Positions 18,564 through 28,077 are shown, numbered from the stretch's first letter. The stretch: 64,000 bases of DNA from Rikenellaceae bacterium (GCA_902362705.1 CABIXK010000002.1:124001-188000); one strand, 5' to 3'. Numbers and translations: made by a program. Notes: generated from the letters alone by a model not told the origin.

Positions 18564-21500
18564 ATGAAACGAAAACTATTCATGTTGTTGATACCCCTGT
18601 TGTGGTGCGCGGCCGATTTGTCGGCGCAGCGCACGACGGTCGGGGGAGTCGTGACGGGCAGTCCCGACGGAGCTCCCGTCGCAGGTGCGTCGGTCGTAGT
18701 GAAGGGCTCTTTGCGGGGTACGACCACCGATGCCTCCGGTGCCTTCCGGATCGCGGCTGCGGCCGACGAGACGCTCGTCGTCTCGTTCCTCGGCTACAAG
18801 CCGCAGGAGGTTGCGGTGGCGGGGCGCACGGCCGTCGACATCCGGCTCGAAGAGGATGCCGAGCTGGTCGACGAAGTGGTGGTGATCGGCTACGGCACGA
18901 TGCGCAAGAGCGACCTCACGGGCAGCGTCGCGACGGTCAGGGCCTCGGATGTCACGCAGGTTTCGTCCGGCTCGATCGACAAGCTGCTGCAGGGCCGCGT
19001 GGCGGGTCTTACGGTGATCGACAATTCGAACGACAGCCCGCAGGGCGGCGTGACGGTGCGTGTGCGCGGCATCAGTTCGATCAACGGGTCGAATGCGCCG
19101 CTGGTCGTCGTCGACGGAGTGCCCATGGGCGACGCCGGCAACCTGACGAGCGTCAATCCGGCGATCGTCGAGTCGATCGAGGTGCTGAAGGACGCCTCGG
19201 CCACGGCGATCTACGGTTCGCGCGGCGCCAACGGCGTCATCATGGTGACGACCAAATCGGGCCAGCGGGTCCAAAACAACGTCTGGTTCTCGGCCAAGGT
19301 GGGCGTAGGCGTCTTCAGCGACCAGCTCGACTATTGGCGCGATCCCGTGCTGATGGCGCGTCTGGAGAACGAATCCTACGAAAACGGCGGCGCCGAGGGC
19401 CCCTATACGGGCAAGATCTGGGCGGACGGCACCTACTATCCCTCCATCTCGGAGATCGAGAGCGGCGCGTGGCCCTACCGCACGCGGTGGGCCGACCATG
19501 TGTTCCGTACCTCCGTGACGCAGGACTACAGCGTCGGCGTCGAGGGGAGCGGCAAGAACAACCGCTACTACGTGAGTCTGGGCTACTACGACGGCGAGGG
19601 CATGCAGCACAACGACGACTACGAGAAGTATACGGTGGACATGTCCTACGACCACAAGGTCGCCCGCGACGTTTCGCTGAAGACCAAGGCGGGCTTCGTG
19701 CGCGGTTTCCGCACCTATAACAACGGCACGAGCTATGGCGTCAACCCCCTTTGGCCCGTCTACAACGGCGACGGCTCCTACTTCCGCAGCAACCCGAAGG
19801 ACTACGGCAATCCCGTGATGATCAACCGCGAGGTGAACCGCGGGTCGGACGACATGACGGGCTATGCGCTGGTCAAGGCCGACTGGACGATTCTCCCCGG
19901 CCTGACCTTCGCCGCCTCGGGCAACGTGCGTGCCGAGCAGAGCCGCTCGTCCTACTTCAATCCGCCGCTCTATACGCTTCAGGGCGACAACTACAACGGC
20001 GAAGGTGGCAACAGCGAGTCGACCTACGTCAATCTGGCGTGCGACGCCTACCTGACCTGGAACAGGACCTTCGGCGACCACGCCCTGTCGGCCATGGCCG
20101 GAACCGGCTACGAGAACAGCGTGAGCCGCGGATCGACGATCACCGGGCGCGGCTTCACCAATGCCGCGCTCAAGGACGAGGTGGTCTCCGGCGCCGACAA
20201 GGTGATCACCTCGACGTCGCGCAGCCAGGAGATGCTCGCTTCGGCCTTCACGCGACTGAACTACGCCTATAAGAACCGCTACCTATTCACCTTCACGGCG
20301 CGCGCCGACGGTGCCTCGAAGTTCGCCGAGGGGCATCGCTGGGGCTTCTTTCCCTCGGGTGCCGTAAGCTGGAAGATGGAGGAGGAGCCCTGGATACGGC
20401 AACTCGACTTCTTCGACCAGTTGAAGCTACGCGCCAGCTACGGCGTGTCGGGCAACCAGGGCATTCTGCCCTACCAGACCTTCGAGAGGTTCGGTTACGA
20501 CTACTACTGGTGCGACGGCCGGGAGTACCGCGCCTACGGCATCGGCTATCAGGACGGCCGGCAGGGTCTGGGCGACCGCTTCGTGACCTATGCCGGTATG
20601 GCCAACCACGAGCTTACGTGGGAGAAAACCGCGCAGATGGACATCGGCCTCGACCTCTCGATCTTCAGGGGGCGCCTCTCGCTGACGTTCGACTATTACG
20701 TCAAGCGCACCACCGATCTGCTGCGCAAGCAGTATCTGGCCCCCAGTACGGGTTTCGACACGGTGTGGGTCAACGACGGCGAGATCCGCAACGAGGGCTT
20801 CGAGATCGCACTGACGGGCCGCATCGTCTCCACCCCCGACTGGAACTTCACGGCCACGGGCATCTTCAGCCGCAACCGCAACAAGGTGGTGGCGATCGGC
20901 ACGGCCGAAAATTCGGGCGCCACGGTCGACGCCAACGGCATCTGCTACACGCAGTACGGCGGCGGTGTCTACAGCGACGCCTTCCTCAACGTGCTGGCCA
21001 TCGGCTACCCCGTCAATTCGTTCTACGGATACATGGTCAACGGTATCATCCAGACGCCGCAGGGCGACGGGTCGAGCCCCAACACCCGTCCGGGCGAGTT
21101 GAATTACGTGGGTCTGAATCCCGACGGCACGCTCGATCCCTCGCGGCGCACGATCATCGGCGATCCCAATCCCGACTTCACGGCCAGCCTCAATCTCTCG
21201 CTGTCGCACCGCTGCGGCATCGACCTTTCGGTGATGATGTACGGCGTCTACGGCAACGACATCTTCTCGGCGCGCAAGCTCGATGCGCCGGCCCTGAGGG
21301 CCGGCCGCTGGACGCCGGAGCATCCGAACAACGAGCGTCCGAGTCTGCGCTACAACCGCCAGTACCACGCCTCGTCGTGGTCGGTCGAGGACGGTTCGTT
21401 CCTGCGCATCTCGAACATCACGCTGGGATATACGCTTCCGCCCGAAAAGGTCAGAGGGATCAAGCATATGCGCCTGTATGTCAGCGTCAGCAATCCTTTC

Positions 21501-21611
21501 ACCTTCTCGAAGGTGAGCGAGTACGACCCCGAAGTGGGTGAGAACGGTATCGGCGGCGTGCCCTATCCCCGCGTCTCGACGATCACCTGCGGCGCCGAGT
21601 TCAAATTCTAA
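18564..21611 (+). CDS. SusC-like TonB-dependent outer-membrane transporter
   Basis: Outer-membrane beta-barrel that imports oligosaccharides with its SusD lid, energised by TonB. The 1015-residue protein has a signal peptide (about residues 1-21, ending DLSAQ). A carboxypeptidase-D-regulatory-like beta-sandwich follows (about 26-105). The SusC TonB box region is DEVVVIGYG. A plug domain with GISSINGSNAPLVVVDG and IEVLKDASATAIYGSRGANGVI precedes the barrel, which ends in aromatic FKF. It has no N-terminal sigma-regulator-interacting (STN) extension, which fits regulation by an AraC protein rather than an ECF/anti-sigma pair. The SusD gene follows 12 bases later. Confidence 0.96.
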   Translation: MKRKLFMLLIPLLWCAADLSAQRTTVGGVVTGSPDGAPVAGASVVVKGSLRGTTTDASGAFRIAAAADETLVVSFLGYKPQEVAVAGRTAVDIRLEEDAELVDEVVVIGYGTMRKSDLTGSVATVRASDVTQVSSGSIDKLLQGRVAGLTVIDNSNDSPQGGVTVRVRGISSINGSNAPLVVVDGVPMGDAGNLTSVNPAIVESIEVLKDASATAIYGSRGANGVIMVTTKSGQRVQNNVWFSAKVGVGVFSDQLDYWRDPVLMARLENESYENGGAEGPYTGKIWADGTYYPSISEIESGAWPYRTRWADHVFRTSVTQDYSVGVEGSGKNNRYYVSLGYYDGEGMQHNDDYEKYTVDMSYDHKVARDVSLKTKAGFVRGFRTYNNGTSYGVNPLWPVYNGDGSYFRSNPKDYGNPVMINREVNRGSDDMTGYALVKADWTILPGLTFAASGNVRAEQSRSSYFNPPLYTLQGDNYNGEGGNSESTYVNLACDAYLTWNRTFGDHALSAMAGTGYENSVSRGSTITGRGFTNAALKDEVVSGADKVITSTSRSQEMLASAFTRLNYAYKNRYLFTFTARADGASKFAEGHRWGFFPSGAVSWKMEEEPWIRQLDFFDQLKLRASYGVSGNQGILPYQTFERFGYDYYWCDGREYRAYGIGYQDGRQGLGDRFVTYAGMANHELTWEKTAQMDIGLDLSIFRGRLSLTFDYYVKRTTDLLRKQYLAPSTGFDTVWVNDGEIRNEGFEIALTGRIVSTPDWNFTATGIFSRNRNKVVAIGTAENSGATVDANGICYTQYGGGVYSDAFLNVLAIGYPVNSFYGYMVNGIIQTPQGDGSSPNTRPGELNYVGLNPDGTLDPSRRTIIGDPNPDFTASLNLSLSHRCGIDLSVMMYGVYGNDIFSARKLDAPALRAGRWTPEHPNNERPSLRYNRQYHASSWSVEDGSFLRISNITLGYTLPPEKVRGIKHMRLYVSVSNPFTFSKVSEYDPEVGENGIGGVPYPRVSTITCGAEFKF

Positions 21612-21623
21612 CGTTTACCATCC

Positions 21624-23165
21624 ATGAAACGTATCTTTCACTGCATATTGCTGCTCGCGGCAGCCGCGGGGCTCGGTTCGTGCCTCGACGAAGTGCCCTA
21701 CGGCACCTATTCGAACAAGACCTTCTACAATACGGAGGCCGATGCCGAATCGGCATTGATGTACGCCTATACGCCCCTGAACTATATCGAGTACTGCGCC
21801 CGTTTCCTCTTTTTCCTGGGCGACGTGCCGACCAACCAGTACAAGTCCTACGGCAAGGCCGACGAGAGCCCCCTTTTCCAGTGGGACATCACCCCGACGA
21901 GCGATGAGGCGATCTACTTCTTCAAGTCGGCCTATGTGAGTCTGGCCCGCACCAACTCGGTGCTCGACAACGTGGCGCGTATGTCGGACATCTCCGCTTC
22001 GGCGCGCCGCCGGATCCTGGGCGAGGCCCATTTCCTGCGCGCCTTCAACCACTTCATGCTGGTCATCAACTACGGCAGCGTACCCATCCGCCGGCAGACC
22101 GTGTCGAGCGTGACGGACTCGTTCCGCGATTTCGCGCCGATCGCCGACGTCTACGCATTCGTCATCGACGAGCTGGAGACGGCCATCGGAATGCTTTCGG
22201 TCGGCAAGCGGCAGGGGCGTGCCGACAAGGTGGCCGCGCAGGCTCTGCTGGCCCGCGTCTACCTCTACATGGCCTCGGCCAAAGCCTCGGGCGCCCCGGG
22301 CTACGAGTGGGTGGAGGATGCCGATGCCGCCTATGCGCTGGCGGCCCGGTACGCCTCGGCCGTGCTCAACGACCAGACGGCCTACCGGCTCGATCCCGAT
22401 CTGGGCAATGTCTACGACACGGAGCACCAGGCCGACGGCGTGGAACACATCTTCATGACCTCGATGAACCGCGAGGCGAGCGGCATGGAGGGCACCTATT
22501 CGCAGCTGCCGCAGATGTTCGTCATCCAGACCGGCAATGTGGTCTGGATCTCCGAGTCGATCGCGGCCCAGGGCGGAGGTGTGCGCGTGAGGAAGTTCGT
22601 CGACTACGAGTCGGGGTTCCAGGCGATGCGCGTCGACAACGAGTTCCGAGATACCTACGACGATGCCGACCTGCGCAAACAGCTCATGGTGACGACGATC
22701 TACAACGAGGACGGCTCGGTGCTGGCCACCTACGACCCGTCGAACCTGACCAGCAGCGACAACGTGAAGAACAAGTTCTTCTATCCCTTCTGCCGCAAGT
22801 ACACCGATGCGCAGTCGAATGCCAACCGCACGTCGGCCAACTGTTATTTGATCCGTTTTGCCGAAGTGGCACTTACCTATGCCGAGGCCGCGGGCCCTAC
22901 TGAAGAGGGATATCGCTGGGTCGATGCCGTGCGCAACCGTGCGGGGCTGGGCGATCTGCCGCGGGGGCTTTCGCTCGCCGAGTTCCGCGAGGCGGTGATC
23001 GCCGAGCGCGTGAAGGAGCTGGCATTCGAGGGGCACGGCATCTACGATCTGCGCCGTCTGAACCGTGTCGATGCCGCACACATCACCAACAAGACCTTCA
23101 AGCCCGCCTACGCCTACTTCTATCCGGCGCCGCAGCGCGAGATGGACCTCAACCCCCAGAAATAA
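21624..23165 (+). CDS. SusD-like surface glycan-binding lipoprotein
   Basis: Surface lipoprotein that caps the SusC barrel and binds glycan. The 513-residue protein has a lipoprotein signal with Cys20 (GLGSCLDE). SusD/RagB features include early TPR-like helices (AESALMYAYTPLNYIEY, GEAHFLRAFNHFMLV) and the family-typical C-terminal segment with VRNRAGLGDLP, ERVKELAFEGHGIYDLRR and FYPAPQREMDLNPQ. The SusC-SusD pairing is the hallmark of a polysaccharide-utilisation locus. The ligand is unknown; a mannose-containing glycan is inferred from neighbouring enzymes. Confidence 0.95.
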   Translation: MKRIFHCILLLAAAAGLGSCLDEVPYGTYSNKTFYNTEADAESALMYAYTPLNYIEYCARFLFFLGDVPTNQYKSYGKADESPLFQWDITPTSDEAIYFFKSAYVSLARTNSVLDNVARMSDISASARRRILGEAHFLRAFNHFMLVINYGSVPIRRQTVSSVTDSFRDFAPIADVYAFVIDELETAIGMLSVGKRQGRADKVAAQALLARVYLYMASAKASGAPGYEWVEDADAAYALAARYASAVLNDQTAYRLDPDLGNVYDTEHQADGVEHIFMTSMNREASGMEGTYSQLPQMFVIQTGNVVWISESIAAQGGGVRVRKFVDYESGFQAMRVDNEFRDTYDDADLRKQLMVTTIYNEDGSVLATYDPSNLTSSDNVKNKFFYPFCRKYTDAQSNANRTSANCYLIRFAEVALTYAEAAGPTEEGYRWVDAVRNRAGLGDLPRGLSLAEFREAVIAERVKELAFEGHGIYDLRRLNRVDAAHITNKTFKPAYAYFYPAPQREMDLNPQK

Positions 23166-23191
23166 ACCGACACAAACCGACACAAACCGAC
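23164..23191. repeat. Tandem 10-bp repeat AAACCGACAC
   Basis: Two full copies and one 8-base partial copy of AAACCGACAC lie between the SusD stop, which overlaps the first copy, and the next start codon. They may reflect slippage in a short intercistronic spacer. Confidence 0.7.
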
Positions 23192-23197
23192 CAGAAC

Positions 23198-25423
23198 ATG
23201 AAACGATTGAACAGATACATCCTTTCGGCAGTGTTGCTGCTGGCGGCGTTCGCCACCGCGTGCAGCGAGGATACGACCGACCCGGCCAACCCCTACGAGG
23301 GAGATTTCGCGCTTCGGTCGCAGGCCGAAGTCGATGCCTTTACGGCGCGCGGCAGCGTCAACCGTCTGATGATCGAGGGCGAGGGGATCACCGACCTCTC
23401 GTCGCTCGACGTCGCGGCCGTCGGCACGCTCACGATCCGCAATACGGGCATTGCGGAGCTCGTGCTGCCCCATGTCACTTCGGTCGCCACGCTGCTGGAG
23501 ATCGAGGGCAACGCCGCGCTCGCCTCGTTGGGCGAGATGGGGCTGCGTTTCTCGATCGGTGACATACGCATCGAGAACAACCCCGTGCTCACCGACATCG
23601 GCGGCCTGATGGGGCTCAAGAAGATGACCGGGCGCCTTTTTGTCCAGGACAATGCGGCCCTGGGCGAGGACAAGCCCGACCAGCCGGACGAATACGGCTT
23701 CAACGTCATTCGCTATCTGATCTCCAATGCGGTGCTGGCCGCCGACCGGGTGATCCTTTCGAACAACCATCCGCTGGCTGCGACCGACCCATCGCTGATC
23801 GGCCAGGGCGGCGAGACGGGCGGCGTATACAGCTATACGGTGAAATCCGATGCCGAAGCCGCGGCGCTGAGCCTCAGCGGCAAGGAGGTGAAGAACCTGA
23901 CGATCGAGGGCGCCCAGGTCACCGATAACGGTATGGCGGCGCTGGCTTCGAAGATCGAGGTCGTGCAGGGCACGCTGACGATCGACGGCGCTGCGATCAA
24001 GACCACCGAGACCTTCTTCGGCAAGGTCGACTGCCGCGGTGGCATCGTGCTGCGCAACATCGTGACCTACGACGAGGCGGGCGGCAACCGATTCTTCAAC
24101 ATCAACGGATTTAAGGACATCACCTGCATCCACGGCGATTTCATCCTCGAGAACATTCCCTATCTGACCCACTGGGGCGCGGGCAACGGCTTTGCGCAGA
24201 TCACCGACGTGGAGGGAGATATGACCGTGCGCGACTGCGGCATGCAGCAGATGGCCTTCGCCTCGCTGACCCGCGTGGGCGGCACGCTGACGATCGACCA
24301 CAATTGCATCGAGCTCTATACGGGCTTTTTCTGGAACCTGGCGACGCGCCTCGAAGAGATCGGCGGCAGCTTCGTCCTGACCGGCAACGATCATGTCAAC
24401 GGACTGGGCGGCTTCGAGAAGATCCGCTCGATCGGCGGCGATGTGACGATCGCAGGCAACGGCACCGACCCGAGCGCCGGAGGCATTCCCTACGAGACCT
24501 GTCCCGGGCAGGTGGGCTTCGATCTGGTCGCGGGCTGGATCGCGAGCGGTGTCGTCCGTCAGGGTGCCGTCGTCGATTGCCGCTATGCCGATGGTACGCC
24601 GGTCGACTTCTCGGATATTCCCGAGCCGGATCCCTACAAGAGCTACACGATCTCGTCGCGCGACGAGCTGCTGGCCTTCGCGCCGCAGGATGGCTCGGCC
24701 GAGCGCGAGACGGTGCGCGACCTGACGATTCTCGATCCTCAGGGCACGATGTCGGACAACGACCTCTCGTTCGTCAAGACCCGTGTCGACAAGGTGCTGG
24801 GCGACTTCACCCTCGTGGGCTCGACGCTCACCTCCACCGAGCAGCTCTTCCTCAACGACGGGTTCGCGGTCGAGGGCGGTATCGTCTTCCGCGACTGCGC
24901 GCAGCTGTTCAACCTCAACGGTATGAAGTCGATGACGGCCATCGGCGGCGACCTGGTGTTCGAGAACTGTCCGAAGATCGCCACCAACTGGGGTGCGGGC
25001 AATGCCCTGTCGCAGATCGAGCACGTTGGTGGCAGCGTGCGTCTGACGGGCGTGGCGGAGCCCATGGCGGGCGTGACGTTCCTCTCCCTGAAGAGCGTGG
25101 GCGGCGACTTCGAGGTGCGCGGCTGCAACGGCAGCTTCTGGAACTTCGATGTCATGCCGCTCCGAGAGATCGGCGGCAGCCTGGTACTCGCGGACAATGC
25201 CAACCTCAACGGGCTGGGCGGCTTCGCACAGCTCGAGCGGGTGGGCGGCGACGTGACCGTTGCGGGCAACGGCGCCTCGGCGGGTTATATTCCCGTCGCG
25301 TCGACCGACAACCAAGTGGGGCTCGAACTGCTGGGGCGGCTCTACCGTGCGGGCGTCTTCTCCGAAGGAGCAGTCTTTACGATCGAATCGAACGGTATGA
25401 GCTATTCGATCGACTCCCTCTGA
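23198..25423 (+). CDS. Three-module repeat surface lipoprotein, SusE/F position
   Basis: Protein of 741 residues with a lipoprotein signal (Cys22 in ATACSED). It has no enzyme motifs that I recognise. It consists of three related modules starting near residues 37, 210 and 490. Each opens with a pattern like S-x-x-E-h-x-A followed by R-x-L-x-I-x-G, and then runs of beta-strand/turn repeats resembling leucine-rich or receptor-L-domain solenoids. Module ends repeat closely: GGFEKIRSIGGDVTIAGNG and GGFAQLERVGGDVTVAGNG. Its place after SusD suggests a surface glycan-binding protein. That role is inferred from position; binding could instead be to protein or host surfaces. Confidence 0.75.
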   Translation: MKRLNRYILSAVLLLAAFATACSEDTTDPANPYEGDFALRSQAEVDAFTARGSVNRLMIEGEGITDLSSLDVAAVGTLTIRNTGIAELVLPHVTSVATLLEIEGNAALASLGEMGLRFSIGDIRIENNPVLTDIGGLMGLKKMTGRLFVQDNAALGEDKPDQPDEYGFNVIRYLISNAVLAADRVILSNNHPLAATDPSLIGQGGETGGVYSYTVKSDAEAAALSLSGKEVKNLTIEGAQVTDNGMAALASKIEVVQGTLTIDGAAIKTTETFFGKVDCRGGIVLRNIVTYDEAGGNRFFNINGFKDITCIHGDFILENIPYLTHWGAGNGFAQITDVEGDMTVRDCGMQQMAFASLTRVGGTLTIDHNCIELYTGFFWNLATRLEEIGGSFVLTGNDHVNGLGGFEKIRSIGGDVTIAGNGTDPSAGGIPYETCPGQVGFDLVAGWIASGVVRQGAVVDCRYADGTPVDFSDIPEPDPYKSYTISSRDELLAFAPQDGSAERETVRDLTILDPQGTMSDNDLSFVKTRVDKVLGDFTLVGSTLTSTEQLFLNDGFAVEGGIVFRDCAQLFNLNGMKSMTAIGGDLVFENCPKIATNWGAGNALSQIEHVGGSVRLTGVAEPMAGVTFLSLKSVGGDFEVRGCNGSFWNFDVMPLREIGGSLVLADNANLNGLGGFAQLERVGGDVTVAGNGASAGYIPVASTDNQVGLELLGRLYRAGVFSEGAVFTIESNGMSYSIDSL

Positions 25424-25436
25424 TCCGAAATAATCG

Positions 25437-25468
25437 CTCACCCGGGGCGGCACACCGCCCCGGGTGAG
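25437..25468 (+). promoter_or_regulatory. Intercistronic 14-bp hairpin
   Basis: Perfect stem CTCACCCGGGGCGG / CCGCCCCGGGTGAG with a CACA loop, located between the repeat lipoprotein stop and the next start codon (25485). No T-tract follows, so it looks like an mRNA-stabilising or partially attenuating element rather than a full terminator. Confidence 0.7.
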
Positions 25469-25484
25469 CCAAAACAGCGAAACC

Positions 25485-26780
25485 ATGAAAACTTTCCGAA
25501 CGATACTTTGCGCCGCGGCGTTGGCGCTCGTGGCCGCGGGCTGCGAAAAGGAGTGGGACCGCAGCGAGTGGCCCGAGATCCCCGTCCGTCCCGATCCCGT
25601 GCCCAACACGGGCGATTACGCCTTCTCCGGGGGCGCCATCTCCGAGGAGGTGCTGCATAATTATCTCTCGCGCGCCATCACGCAGACCGAGTTTCTCAAC
25701 ACGGCCCGCACGACGACCGACGGCGTATACGGCACCCCCGACGACGAGCGCATGCTGCTCAACACGGGCGCCAAGTTCATCGGCCGCGCGCTCTACCAGT
25801 GGGGCCACGAGGAGCACTTCCTCGACGAGGGGTGGTTCGCCGAGGCGCGGGCGAAGGTCGACCGCATGCACGCCTCCGATCCCGATCTGCTCTTCCAGGC
25901 GGCCTTGTTCGAGATCGTCACCGCGAAGGTCGACGACATCCCCGTTCCCGCATGGGTCTTCGAGGCCTTCGGCAAGGCGCCCGAGCAGCGTAATTTCCGT
26001 TTCGACGCGATCCGCAACGAGTCGAACATCATGGTGGGGCAGTGGGGCGATGGCACGTGCGTTCCCGACATGCAGCGCGAAGAGACACAGATGTGGTTCT
26101 ATTATATGGGCGTGAAGTACATGGAGGCGGGCTGCGAGGCCTTCCACATGGGTCAGGTGATGCTCATGGCCTCGATGGGCGATGCGGCCAACGGCTATGC
26201 CGGCTACCGCAACCTGCTCGGGAAGCTTCGTGAGGCGGCGCGTACCCGGGCGCTGCGCGGCACGGCGATCTTCGACGCACACCTCTCCAACGGCGGCATC
26301 GTCGTGGAGGGCGAGCTGCTCTTCGACTTCGTATCCTTCCCGCTGCGGGCCAAGGAGATCGTGGGCGAGCAGATGAAGGCCAAGCTCGAGAAGGGCTATC
26401 TCGACTCGGTGATCGGCTATACGCGGGGCGGCCGCACGCCGAGCGGCTGGTCGACCGACCGCGTGCCCTACATCCTGGAGTTCGACAACTTCGGGTCGAG
26501 CAGCCATCCGGGCGCCTACAACTGGGACGACAATTTCGTGTGGGGCTACGACGAGATTTCGTGGTTCAGCCGTCTGGACGGGGAGTATGCCTGCCAGTGG
26601 CTGGAGTATGCGGTCGACTACATGCGCAGCGTGGACCCCGCGGGTTATATCCAGATGCCCGGCTGCCGTGTGGCGGTCGATGGCCCCGAGCACTTCTATC
26701 GCTGCAATACCGCCAGCGAGGCGACCCCCACGGGGCGTTCGACCGAGGAGACGATCAAGCGGTTGTGGAAAAACGAATAA
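25485..26780 (+). CDS. Lipoprotein of unrecognised family, paralogue A (possible glycoside hydrolase)
   Basis: The protein is 431 residues with Cys20 (VAAGCEK) as the lipidation site. I do not recognise the family. It is clearly paralogous to the next gene along its whole length. Shared blocks are YLSRAxTxxEFL, TGAKFIGRA, FGxRAL-type helices, GCEAFHMGQV, FDAHLSNGG, FPLRAKEI, PSGW, LEFDNFG, HPG, VWGYDEISWF and MPG near the end. Conserved Glu/Asp in GCEA, EFDNF and GYDEI, each after a hydrophobic strand, resemble catalytic acids at strand ends of a TIM barrel. A glycoside hydrolase or glycan-binding role is therefore plausible but unproven. The start chosen is the ATG; a GTG seven codons upstream lies inside the hairpin. 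Confidence 0.75.
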   Translation: MKTFRTILCAAALALVAAGCEKEWDRSEWPEIPVRPDPVPNTGDYAFSGGAISEEVLHNYLSRAITQTEFLNTARTTTDGVYGTPDDERMLLNTGAKFIGRALYQWGHEEHFLDEGWFAEARAKVDRMHASDPDLLFQAALFEIVTAKVDDIPVPAWVFEAFGKAPEQRNFRFDAIRNESNIMVGQWGDGTCVPDMQREETQMWFYYMGVKYMEAGCEAFHMGQVMLMASMGDAANGYAGYRNLLGKLREAARTRALRGTAIFDAHLSNGGIVVEGELLFDFVSFPLRAKEIVGEQMKAKLEKGYLDSVIGYTRGGRTPSGWSTDRVPYILEFDNFGSSSHPGAYNWDDNFVWGYDEISWFSRLDGEYACQWLEYAVDYMRSVDPAGYIQMPGCRVAVDGPEHFYRCNTASEATPTGRSTEETIKRLWKNE

Positions 26781-26791
26781 CGCCCGATCCC

Positions 26792-28018
26792 ATGAAACGA
26801 CTGCTCTATTCCGCTCTTCTGCTGCTCGCCTCGTGCGGCAGTGCGGCCGAAGATCCCTACCGCTTCGACGGCGCGATCACGCAGCCCGTTCTGGAGCGCT
26901 ATCTGTCGCGTGCCGTCACCATGTCGGAGTTCCTGACCGTCGACCCCTTCTGCAACGATGGGACCTATCCCGACAAGGAGGCCGACGTGGAGCTGATCCG
27001 AAGCACGGGCGCCAAGTTTATCGGCCGCGCGATCTACCGCTGGGGCGACGAGCCGGCGCTGGCCGATCCCGCATTCTGGTCGGGCGCCAGGGCGTTGATC
27101 GACCGGGTGCACGCCTTCGATCCTGATGTCATTTTCCAGGCCGCGACCTTCGAGGCGGTCTACCGCACGGTGAACGAGATAGAGGTTCCCGCGTGGACGT
27201 TCGAGGCGCTGGGCCTGCCGGTCGAGAAGCGCCGTTTCGACTACGCCTCGATGCTCAACCGCGAGGGCATCTACGTCGATCTGTGGGGGCCGGGCGGCAG
27301 CGTGCCGGATATTACGCAGGTCGAGACGCAGTTGTGGCTGATGTACCTCATCGGCTCCTACGTCGATATAGGCTGCGAGGCGGTGCATCTGGGGCAGGTG
27401 TGGCTGATGGGCATGAACGACAGCGGATGGCAGACCTGGGACAGCTTCCTTCGGAAGGTCCGCGCCTGGGTCGGGCAGCGTGCGCGCCGCCATTTCGTCC
27501 TTTTCGATGCCCACGCCGGCAGCCGCGGCATGCTGGTGGGCGAGCGGAGCCTGCTCGACTTCAACTCCTTCCCGCTGCGGATCAAGGAGGTGGCGGGGAG
27601 GCCCATGGAGTGCGTGCTCGAAGCGGACCACCTCGATGCCCTCTACGGCAAGAGCCCCGCATGCGTGGTCCCGAGCGGCTGGCACTGCGATGGGCTGCCC
27701 TATCTGGTCGAGTTCGACAACTTCGGCGTGAGCGACCACCCGGGCGAGGCGAACCTTGCGGACCACTACGTGTGGGGCTACGACGAGATCACCTGGTTCT
27801 ACATGCTCGATGTCGCGGCCCGGCGCGCCTGGCTGCGCTACGCCTACGAATGGCTGCGCGCGCACGATCCGCACGGACACCTCGAGATGCCCGGCGCGCG
27901 CGTGGTTTCCGTGGGCGGCGGTGCGCAGGTTTTCCTCTGCCGCGCCGTGGCGCCGAGCGAGCGGATCCCCTACGGCATGGCGATCGACGGTGTGATCGCC
28001 GAGCTGTGGCGCGAGTAG
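26792..28018 (+). CDS. Lipoprotein of unrecognised family, paralogue B (possible glycoside hydrolase)
   Basis: The protein is 408 residues with a short lipoprotein signal (Cys15 in LASCGSA). It is the tandem paralogue of the preceding gene, 11 bases downstream. It keeps YLSRAVTMSEFL, TGAKFIGRAIYRWG, GCEAVHLGQVWLMG (about residue 190), FDAHAGSRG, FNSFPLRIKE, PSGWHCDG, LVEFDNFG (about 305), VWGYDEITWF (about 329) and LEMPGARV. The duplication with divergence suggests two related substrates or sub-sites in the same glycan. It is the last gene of the plus-strand unit. The upstream in-frame extension overlaps paralogue A and is not used. Confidence 0.75.
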   Translation: MKRLLYSALLLLASCGSAAEDPYRFDGAITQPVLERYLSRAVTMSEFLTVDPFCNDGTYPDKEADVELIRSTGAKFIGRAIYRWGDEPALADPAFWSGARALIDRVHAFDPDVIFQAATFEAVYRTVNEIEVPAWTFEALGLPVEKRRFDYASMLNREGIYVDLWGPGGSVPDITQVETQLWLMYLIGSYVDIGCEAVHLGQVWLMGMNDSGWQTWDSFLRKVRAWVGQRARRHFVLFDAHAGSRGMLVGERSLLDFNSFPLRIKEVAGRPMECVLEADHLDALYGKSPACVVPSGWHCDGLPYLVEFDNFGVSDHPGEANLADHYVWGYDEITWFYMLDVAARRAWLRYAYEWLRAHDPHGHLEMPGARVVSVGGGAQVFLCRAVAPSERIPYGMAIDGVIAELWRE

Positions 28019-28032
28019 GCGGCGGTTTCGGA

Positions 28033-28069
28033 GCATCGCCCCGGGGCGTCATCCGTTCCGGGGCGATGC
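28033..28069. terminator. Hairpin between convergent paralogue B and AraC genes
   Basis: A 12-bp perfect stem GCATCGCCCCGG / CCGGGGCGATGC (28033-28044 with 28058-28069) with a 13-nt loop. It lacks a T-tract on either side, so termination here is inferred from position between convergent genes. Confidence 0.45.
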
Positions 28070-28077
28070 GCCGGCGG

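Noticed and set aside
23120-25609. 829-codon open frame antisense to the repeat lipoprotein
   Set aside because: The plus-strand frame has a signal peptide, lipobox and repeated modules; the antisense frame has only compositional bias.
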